Source of the DNA: JBDNIO01 sp041688215
GTDB taxonomy: Bacteria; Pseudomonadota; Gammaproteobacteria; Nevskiales; Salinisphaeraceae
Reading direction: 5' to 3'
DNA length: 11,680 bases
Assembly (NCBI GenBank): GCA_041688215.1
Contig: JBDNIO010000136.1
Coordinates: 1 to 11,680, forward strand
Positions 1 to 5,107 of the stretch are shown in pieces. The notes under the pieces are model-generated. The model saw only the letters and a program-made list of their open reading frames with translations, ran no database searches and was not told the DNA's origin. The position numbers and the translations under genes were made by a program. Every line of letters begins with the position of its first letter. The stretch's first letter is position 1.

Positions 1-46
1 CCCTCTCAAGGCTGAAACACGAGTTCAAGTCTCGTAGGGAGCACCA
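1..46 (+). tRNA. tRNA-Glu (anticodon CUC), 3' part only
   Basis: The window opens inside a tRNA gene. Read from the left: the last two bases of the 5' anticodon stem, the loop CTCTCAA (3-9) with anticodon CTC at 5-7, the 3' anticodon stem GGCTG (10-14), a short variable region (15-18), the T stem ACGAG/CTCGT (19-23 and 31-35) around the loop TTCAAGT (24-30), the 3' acceptor strand AGGGAGC (36-42), discriminator A43 and an encoded CCA (44-46). Anticodon CUC reads GAG, so the tRNA is Glu; the CCCTCTCAAGGC core is typical of tRNA-Glu(CUC) genes. The D arm and 5' acceptor strand lie outside the window, and the missing strand should read GCTCCCT. No terminator-like hairpin separates it from the next gene, so read-through transcription is possible (inference). 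Confidence 0.9.
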
Positions 47-71
47 CATTCGTCCAACATTTATCCAAAAC

Positions 72-506
72 ATGGCGTCAGTTGCTTACCCTGCCGGTCT
101 CCCGCGGCGTCTGGCCGCCGCCACTTACGATGTACTTTTGCTGGTGGCCCTGTGGTTTGTGGCCTCGGCTATCGTGATTGTCATGCGCCACGGCGAGGCG
201 GTGCCGGCGGGTACGCTCTGGTTTGAGGCCTATCTGTTGACGGTCGCCTATCTGTGCTTCGGCTGGTTCTGGACCCACGGCGGACAAACGCTGGGGATGC
301 GCGCCTGGCGCTTGCAAGTCCGGCGCGCGGACGGCGAAACGATTAGCTGGTTGCAGGCCTTGCGTAGATATCTGTCCGCTTATTTAAGCTGGCTCAGTAT
401 TATCGGAATCCTGTGGTGTTTGTTCGACGACCAGCGTCGCGCCTGGCACGACATTCTCAGCGGCAGCGAAACCGTGGTCTTGCCCAAACAGCCGCCTGTT
501 AATTGA
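72..506 (+). CDS. RDD-family small integral membrane protein
   Basis: This encodes a 144-residue membrane protein of the RDD family. The family features visible are an N-terminal PRRLAAATYD segment (Arg12/13 and Asp20 before the first membrane helix), GQTLGMRAWRLQV around residues 71-83, and a C-terminal DDQRRAWHD motif at about 119-127. Three hydrophobic segments are visible at roughly 20-39, 50-68 and 101-118. RDD proteins have no single agreed function; some have been linked to ion transport, which should not be assumed here. The ATG at 72 begins only 25 bp after the tRNA CCA and has no clear Shine-Dalgarno sequence, so it may be transcribed with the tRNA. An RDD gene next to lptG is, from memory, a recurring arrangement in gammaproteobacteria. 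Family assignment is firm; function is unknown. Confidence 0.85.
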   Translation: MASVAYPAGLPRRLAAATYDVLLLVALWFVASAIVIVMRHGEAVPAGTLWFEAYLLTVAYLCFGWFWTHGGQTLGMRAWRLQVRRADGETISWLQALRRYLSAYLSWLSIIGILWCLFDDQRRAWHDILSGSETVVLPKQPPVN

Positions 507-543
507 TCTGGCTTACGAGTGTGTTTACAAAATAATTTTTTCT

Positions 544-666
544 ATAACTCATAAATTCAAGCTGTGAGTAGATCGGATTAGCAAAGCGTAATCCGACAGC
601 AGGGTTAAACCGGTCTCGAATGTCGGATTACGCGCTGCGCGCTAATCCCACTTACACATAACTCAT
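544..666. repeat. 9-bp direct repeat ATAACTCAT flanking the REP doublet
   Basis: ATAACTCAT occurs at 544-552 and again, in the same orientation, at 658-666. The two copies bracket the REP-like palindromes, with a 105-bp interval between them. This could be a target-site duplication left by insertion of the interval, but REP elements do not normally make one, and a 9-mer in AT-rich DNA can recur by chance. Confidence 0.4.
568..655. repeat. REP doublet (REPIN-like), two inverted palindromes
   Basis: Two imperfect palindromes face each other. The first (573-596) pairs TCGGATTA with TAATCCGA around a GC-AAA-GC core and is preceded by GTAG at 568-571, the tetranucleotide typical of REP sequences recognised by REP-associated tyrosine transposases. 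The second (about 622-649), read on the - strand, has the order GGGATTAG, a GCGC-rich core, then CGTAATCCGACA, and is preceded by GTAA (655-652) instead of GTAG. The two halves therefore repeat each other in inverted orientation around a roughly 25-bp spacer, which is the architecture of a REPIN. No transposase gene is in the window; mobilisation would need one elsewhere in the genome (inference). Confidence 0.7.
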
Positions 667-718
667 TGTTTTTTATATTTTTATAATATTGCACGAAATT
701 TATTTTGCAAACACCCTC

Positions 719-1783
719 TTAGTTGATCCGACGAATCCACACCACGGTAATCACCGCCAGGATGATCGTCGGCAGGGACGCTGCCAACCACGGCGGCATG
801 CCGTAAACCACGCCGCCGGACGCGGTGATTTCGTTGACCATGTAAAACACCACACCTACCAGCCCGCCGGCGAATAAACGCTGACCGGCACTGGTACTGC
901 GCAGCGATCCAAACGCAAATGGCAGTGCGAAAACGGTGAGCACCAGCACGGTGAACGGCGCCACCAGATTGCGCCAGAGCGCCAGGCTGTAATCACCCGC
1001 GGCCACATCATTGCTGCGCAGGTATTTTATGTAGCGGTAAAGTCCCCAACTGGAGAGTTCGTCGGGTTTGACTACCGCCAACTGCAGCACTTCGGGGCGG
1101 ATCTGCACGTCCCAGGGTTGTTCGGAGATGCGTTCAACCTTTACACCGTCTTCGGAAAAGCGGCTGATTTCAACATCCAGCAGGCGCCATTTTTTGTTTG
1201 CATAACGGGCGCGTGCCGCGCTCATAACCGAACGCAGGCTGCCGTCCGGCTGTAAGGCGTAAACCTGCACCTCCGCCAAGGTGTCTTCCGACAGGGTGCC
1301 TTTGATACGTACAAAACGCTTGCCGTCGCGCAGCCACAGGCCATCGCCGATTTCCTGCACGGCGTCGCCGTGTTTGGCGCGGTCCTGGATTTTTTCGCCC
1401 ATTTCAACACCGCTGGGACCCAAAACCTCGCCAAACAGCAAACTTACCGCAGCCAGCAGTAAACCGGTTCGTCCTACCGAAAGCGCCAGACGCACAGCGG
1501 ACACGCCGGTGGCGCGAATTACGATCAGCTCGCTGCCCGCGGCCAGCGCGCCCAGCGCCAGCAACGACCCCAGCAAGGCGGCCAGCGGGAAAACCAGATG
1601 CAGATTATCCGGCAGGCTCAAAAACATGTATTGAATTACTTGCGGCAAGTGGTAATTGCCACTGCCCAGGTCATCCGCCTCGCCCAGAAAACTGGAGACG
1701 AGAGCCAAGGCCGCGACCACCATCAATACCACCGCGCTGGCCTGGATAATGCTCGATTGCAGATAGCGGTCAAAAATTTTCAT
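719..1783 (-). CDS. lptG: LPS export ABC transporter permease LptG
   Basis: LptG is one of the two inner-membrane permease subunits of the LptB2FG transporter, which extracts lipopolysaccharide from the inner membrane and passes it to LptC and the periplasmic bridge. The product is 354 residues, close to E. coli LptG (360). It opens with the family signature MKIFDRYLQSS, has three N-terminal membrane segments (about 13-33, 58-80 and 102-124), a periplasmic beta-rich domain (roughly 130-260) and three C-terminal membrane segments (about 270-292, 301-321 and 332-350). The conserved ELIVIRATGVS segment near residues 84-94 lies in the cytoplasmic loop thought to couple to the LptB ATPase. The gene begins 14 bp after the lptF stop codon, so the two form an operon. 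The ATG has no clear Shine-Dalgarno sequence, so translational coupling to lptF is plausible. Confidence 0.95.
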   Translation of the reverse strand: MKIFDRYLQSSIIQASAVVLMVVAALALVSSFLGEADDLGSGNYHLPQVIQYMFLSLPDNLHLVFPLAALLGSLLALGALAAGSELIVIRATGVSAVRLALSVGRTGLLLAAVSLLFGEVLGPSGVEMGEKIQDRAKHGDAVQEIGDGLWLRDGKRFVRIKGTLSEDTLAEVQVYALQPDGSLRSVMSAARARYANKKWRLLDVEISRFSEDGVKVERISEQPWDVQIRPEVLQLAVVKPDELSSWGLYRYIKYLRSNDVAAGDYSLALWRNLVAPFTVLVLTVFALPFAFGSLRSTSAGQRLFAGGLVGVVFYMVNEITASGGVVYGMPPWLAASLPTIILAVITVVWIRRIN

Positions 1784-1797
1784 CGGGAGTTATTCAT

Positions 1798-2919
1798 TCA
1801 TGCGCTCATCCGGGCGTCAGGCGCTGGCGTGCTGGCTGACAAGCGCCGAAATACGAATTGCCGCCGGCCAATCAGCACCAGCGCAAGGCCCAGCACCAGT
1901 ATATGTACCCACCACACCCCCAACACTTGCGGGCTGCGGCCCTGCACCAGCCAGACTTCCGCCAGACGTAAGCCGTTGGCGTAGGCCAGATACAGCATGA
2001 TGCCAAGCACCAGCTTGCCGTAACGCCCCGAACGCGGTGGCAAATAGCCCAGGGGCAGTGCCAGCAACGCCAGCAACAGCACCGATACCGGTATGCCCAG
2101 CCGGCGCTGCAATTCGGCCTGGGCGTTTACGTCGTCACTGAGCAGCAAGGTGGTTGAATCGGTTTCGGCCAGGTCGTATTCCGAAATTTGCGAGGGTGGG
2201 TCTACGCGCACACCGTGTTCGGCAAAACGGATAACCCGATAGTCCGCCTGCCCCGGAATGCCCTCGTAACGCCAGCCGTCGCGCAAGACCAGCGTTTGGC
2301 GATCGGTTTTTTCATCCCGTTGCTGCACCGCGGATCTCGCGGTAACGACCGTCTCCTGTTCTTTTTCGGTGCGCACGCGGATAAAAACATCCTGAAAACT
2401 GCCGTTTTCGCGATTGGCCGATTCCGCATAAAACGCCGCGCGGCCATCCATTAATGTGTAAAAACGCCCCGGCTCGAACGCCTGCAGTTGCGCGGCTATC
2501 CCGAACTGCTGGCTTAGCAGCGCCATGGATACATTCGCCTTGGGTGCCACCGAAAGGCTTAGCCAGCCGGCGATCGCGGCGAGCAAAAACGCAAAAATCA
2601 GAAAGGGTCGATACAGTTGCGCCAGACCTACGCCGCCAGCGCTCAAGGCGGCCATTTCGTTGTCCTGGCAGAGCCGCCCCACGGTAAGCATAACCGCCAG
2701 CAACATGGACACCGGCAGCACGATTTCCATGTTTTCCAGTGCGCTGAACCCGGCTACAGCAAGCACCGTGCCCGCCGGCAACTCGCCCGCAGCCGCACGG
2801 CCGATGAACTTCGCAAAACCCACGCCCAGCGTAAGCACGGCCAATACTGCGATTACGCCAAACCAGGTTTTCACGCATTCCGCCAGCAGGTAGCGGTCGA
2901 CAATGCGTGTTTTTAGCAA
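1798..2919 (-). CDS. lptF: LPS export ABC transporter permease LptF (TTG start proposed)
   Basis: LptF partners LptG in the LptB2FG lipopolysaccharide exporter of the inner membrane. Family features are the IVDRYLLAE opening, an N-terminal block of three membrane helices including the ALENMEIVLPVSMLLAV segment, the coupling-loop segment NEMAALSAGGVG, a periplasmic domain (about 120-255) and a C-terminal block of three helices. I place the start at TTG 2919-2917. It has a Shine-Dalgarno GGAG six bases upstream and gives a 373-residue protein beginning LKTRIVDRYL, like E. coli LptF (366 residues). The frame stays open to another TTG at 2970, which would add a 17-residue hydrophilic extension not typical of LptF and without an SD. 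The gene is divergent from pepA, the usual arrangement. No ATG start is available at the expected position, which is mildly unusual. Confidence 0.93.
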   Translation of the reverse strand: MLKTRIVDRYLLAECVKTWFGVIAVLAVLTLGVGFAKFIGRAAAGELPAGTVLAVAGFSALENMEIVLPVSMLLAVMLTVGRLCQDNEMAALSAGGVGLAQLYRPFLIFAFLLAAIAGWLSLSVAPKANVSMALLSQQFGIAAQLQAFEPGRFYTLMDGRAAFYAESANRENGSFQDVFIRVRTEKEQETVVTARSAVQQRDEKTDRQTLVLRDGWRYEGIPGQADYRVIRFAEHGVRVDPPSQISEYDLAETDSTTLLLSDDVNAQAELQRRLGIPVSVLLLALLALPLGYLPPRSGRYGKLVLGIMLYLAYANGLRLAEVWLVQGRSPQVLGVWWVHILVLGLALVLIGRRQFVFRRLSASTPAPDARMSA

Positions 2920-3090
2920 TGCGCTCTCCGCAGCATCGTTTCTTTGGTTTTTTGCCACGCAAACACGCAAAAGATGATTTTTTCTTGCATTTCAGTAGAA
3001 TACGCAGGTCTGTAAAATTCTCGACGGCATATCACTAGAGGCACATCCGCCTCGCGAGCATGATGCCAGAAAACAAGCCAGGAGTGCGTA
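2920..3090. promoter_or_regulatory. Divergent lptF/pepA intergenic region with pepA ribosome-binding site
   Basis: This stretch must hold the promoters of lptFG (leftward) and pepA-holC (rightward). A good pepA Shine-Dalgarno AGGAG lies at 3080-3084, six bases before the ATG. The lptF SD (GGAG read on the - strand) covers 2929-2926. TAGAAT at 2996-3001 resembles a rightward -10 box, but no convincing -35 sits 16-18 bp upstream, so I do not call an exact promoter. The DNA at about 2940-3020 is AT-rich compared with its flanks, as expected for a promoter region. No operator palindrome was recognised. Confidence 0.5.
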
Positions 3091-4593
3091 ATGGAATTTC
3101 TCGTTAAAAGTGGCAGCCCCGAAAAGCAGCGTGTCGGCTGCGTTGTAGTAGGTATTTACAACCGCCGCAAGCCCTCGCCACAGGCGGAAACGTTGGACAA
3201 GGCCAGCGGCGGCGCCATCGCCAGCGTGATGCGCCGGGGCGATATGGACGGCCGCCTGGGCCAAACCACCATGCTGCACGGACTCGACCACATGCTCTGC
3301 TACCGCATTCTGCTGGTCGGCTGCGGCAAGGAACGTGACTTCGACGAACACAACTACCGCAAGGCCTGCCGCGCGGCGGCCAAACGCCTGGACGTGATCG
3401 GCGGTGTAGACGCAGCCCATTACCTGACCGAATTGAATGTTAAAGGACGTGACGATTTCCGCTGGCAGGTAAAACAGGCGCTATTGGTTACACAAGATGT
3501 TTTCTATCGTTTTGAAGCCTGCCGCGGCAAGCACTATAAAAAATTTGAACGCAACCTCGACCGCCTGGTATTCCAGGTACCCCGCCGTTCCGATCTGCCC
3601 GCTGGCGAGCGCGGCGCGCGCGAGGCCGAAGCCATGGCCGATGGCATCAATCTGGCCAAGGACTTGTCCAACCTGCCCGGCAACATCTGCACCCCTACCT
3701 ATTTGGCCGAGCAGGCCGAGGCGCTGGCCAAGCAATACAGCACAATCAAAACCACCGTGCTGAAAGAAGCGCAAATGGAAAAGCTGGGCATGGGCGCCCT
3801 GCTTTCGGTTTCGCGTGGTAGCCGTCAGCCCGCCAAGCTGATTGTTATGGAGTATATGCGCGGCGGCAAAGATGAAAAGCCAGTGGTGCTGGTGGGTAAA
3901 GGCTTAACCTTCGATGCCGGCGGTATCAGCCTGAAGCCCGGCGCCGCGATGGACGAAATGAAGTACGACATGTGCGGAGGCGCCAGCGTGTTCGGCGCAA
4001 TCAAGGCCGCGGCGCGCTTGCAACTACCTATCAACCTGGTGGCCGTCGTGCCGAGTTCGGAAAACCTGCCGGATGGCGATGCGCTTAAACCCGGCGACAT
4101 CGTAACCAGTATGTCCGGCCAGACCATAGAAATTCTGAATACCGACGCCGAAGGCCGCCTGATTCTGTGCGACGCGCTGACCTATGTAGAGCGCAACTAC
4201 AAACCCGCCGCTGTGGTCGATATGGCCACACTAACCGGTGCTTGTGTAGTCGCACTGGGTTCGCACGCGGCCGGTCTGTTTTCCAATAATAGCCCCTTGA
4301 GCCGCGCGCTACGCGATGCTGGCGAAAGCATCGGCGACCGTGCCTGGCCCTTGCCGCTGTGGCAAGATTATCAATCCCAGCTCAAGAGCAATTTTGCAGA
4401 TATGGCCAATGTGGGCGGGCGCGAAGCCGGCGCGATTACCGCGGCCAGCTTCCTGCATCGCTTCACCCGCAAACTGCGCTGGGCGCATCTGGATATTGCT
4501 GGTGTGGCCTGGAACAAGGGCGCAAATAAAGGCGCAACCGGGCGCCCGGTTTCGTTGTTAAGCGAGTTTTTGATCGAACGCGCCGCAATGTGA
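3091..4593 (+). CDS. pepA: Leucyl aminopeptidase PepA (M17 family)
   Basis: PepA is a cytoplasmic two-metal aminopeptidase that removes N-terminal residues from peptides. In E. coli it also binds DNA, as an accessory factor in XerCD recombination and in carAB control. The 500-residue product is the usual length and is collinear with the E. coli protein as I recall it. All expected active-site residues are visible: metal ligands Lys270, Asp275, Asp293, Asp352 and Glu354, and catalytic Lys282 and Arg356. They sit in VGKGLTFDAGG, KYDMCGG and the family signature NTDAEGRL (350-357). The N-terminal macro-like domain covers about 1-160. The start ATG has a strong SD (AGGAG, six-base spacing). The gene ends in ATGTGA and overlaps holC by four bases. 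Whether the DNA-binding role is conserved cannot be told from the sequence. Confidence 0.97.
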   Translation: MEFLVKSGSPEKQRVGCVVVGIYNRRKPSPQAETLDKASGGAIASVMRRGDMDGRLGQTTMLHGLDHMLCYRILLVGCGKERDFDEHNYRKACRAAAKRLDVIGGVDAAHYLTELNVKGRDDFRWQVKQALLVTQDVFYRFEACRGKHYKKFERNLDRLVFQVPRRSDLPAGERGAREAEAMADGINLAKDLSNLPGNICTPTYLAEQAEALAKQYSTIKTTVLKEAQMEKLGMGALLSVSRGSRQPAKLIVMEYMRGGKDEKPVVLVGKGLTFDAGGISLKPGAAMDEMKYDMCGGASVFGAIKAAARLQLPINLVAVVPSSENLPDGDALKPGDIVTSMSGQTIEILNTDAEGRLILCDALTYVERNYKPAAVVDMATLTGACVVALGSHAAGLFSNNSPLSRALRDAGESIGDRAWPLPLWQDYQSQLKSNFADMANVGGREAGAITAASFLHRFTRKLRWAHLDIAGVAWNKGANKGATGRPVSLLSEFLIERAAM

Positions 4594-5015
4594 CCCGGGT
4601 AAGCTTCTACATTCTGAAGGCAGCCGGGCAAGCCGCGCAGCTGGCCTTCGCCTGCAAGCTAACCGAAAACGCCCACAGCGAAAAACACACGGTTTATCTG
4701 CATACGCAGGCCGCGCAGTGCGCGCAACTGGATGCCCTGTTGTGGACTTTTCGGCAAGGCAGTTTCGTGCCGCATGCGCAACTCGCAGACGCGGCCAATG
4801 ACGACGCGCAGACGCCAGTGCTAATCGGAAGCGAAGAACCGCCGTCACGCCTGGACGATGTGCTGATCAATCTAACCGACGAGGTCCCGGCTTTTTTCAG
4901 CCGGTTCGAACGCACAATAGAAATTGTGACTCCGGAGAACAAGCAGGCTGCACGCAGTCGTTACAAGTTTTATCAGGACCGCGGTTACGAACTGGAAACA
5001 CATGATATAGCGTGA
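4590..5015 (+). CDS. holC: DNA polymerase III subunit chi (HolC)
   Basis: HolC (chi) belongs to the polymerase III clamp-loader complex. It pairs with psi (HolD) and contacts single-strand binding protein, linking the clamp loader to SSB-coated lagging-strand template. The 141-residue product is close to E. coli chi (147). It shows the family pattern: VSFYIL at the start, LDALLWTFRQGSFVPH at 47-62, a DDVLINLTDEVP strand-turn at 89-100 and a terminal RSRYKFYQDRGYEL helix at 122-135. The start is GTG at 4590, overlapping the pepA stop (ATGTGA), so translational coupling to pepA is likely. The last codons (GCG TGA at 5010-5015) lie in the repeat that fills the gap before valS, so the original C-terminus may have been changed by the repeat (inference). 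Confidence 0.93.
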   Translation: MTRVSFYILKAAGQAAQLAFACKLTENAHSEKHTVYLHTQAAQCAQLDALLWTFRQGSFVPHAQLADAANDDAQTPVLIGSEEPPSRLDDVLINLTDEVPAFFSRFERTIEIVTPENKQAARSRYKFYQDRGYELETHDIA

Positions 5016-5104
5016 GGGGTGAGGCGGAAAAGCGTTAAACTCCTCGCGGTTTTAATCCGCCTCACGCCTTACGCCTCACCCCTCACGAATAATCACCCCT
5101 CACG
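5011..5104. repeat. CCTCAC-type heptamer repeats with a perfect 16-bp inverted repeat, holC-valS gap
   Basis: Most of the space between holC and valS consists of variants of a 7-bp unit (CCTCACG, CCTTACG, CCTCACC, CCTCACG) in both orientations. CGTGAGGGGTGAGGCG at 5011-5026 has an exact inverted copy, CGCCTCACCCCTCACG, at 5072-5087, separated by 45 bp. An alternative shorter stem pairs GTGAGGCGGA (5019-5028) with TCCGCCTCAC (5056-5065). CACCCCTCACG is repeated directly at 5077-5087 and 5094-5104. The left arm contains the holC stop codon, and the last copy ends three bases before the valS ATG. The mRNA could fold into a hairpin here. No T-run follows either stem, so it does not look like a classical terminator. 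Confidence 0.8.
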
Positions 5105-5107
5105 CAC

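Larger units (their letters stand above)
521..714. repeat. Outer imperfect inverted repeat filling the RDD-lptG gap
   Basis: The 212-bp convergent intergenic region is bounded by a near-perfect inverted repeat. The left arm at 521-538 reads GTGTTTACAAAATAATTT. The reverse complement of the right arm (696-714) reads GTGTTTGCAAAATAAATTT, so the arms differ by one substitution and one indel. Between them lie AT-rich arms and the REP doublet. The arms stop a few bases from the lptG stop codon and 14 bp after the RDD stop codon. It may act as a two-way terminator for the converging genes, or be the ends of a small non-autonomous element. The sequence shows the symmetry; both roles are inferences. 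Confidence 0.6.

Noticed and set aside
1..46. tRNA 3' end as an integration (att) site for a mobile island
   Set aside because: No integrase gene and no repeat of the tRNA 3' end were seen in the window; the following genes are ordinary chromosomal ones.
2312..2962. Long open frame (216 codons) on the - strand overlapping lptF
   Set aside because: It lies in another frame of the clearly assigned lptF, its product is Arg/Gly/Cys-rich with no family resemblance, and it is a by-product of GC-rich codon usage.
2985..3018. TTGCAT ... TAAAAT as a pepA sigma-70 promoter
   Set aside because: The spacer would be 22 bp, too long for a normal sigma-70 promoter; TAGAAT at 2996 lacks a matching -35.
5011..5087. 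Rho-independent terminator between holC and valS
   Set aside because: The inverted repeat is strong, but the loop is 45 bases and no T-run follows either possible stem.
5011..5104. Possible CRISPR array in the holC-valS gap
   Set aside because: The repeats are 7-bp variants in both orientations without unique spacers of constant length; nothing resembles a CRISPR repeat-spacer pattern and no cas genes are present.
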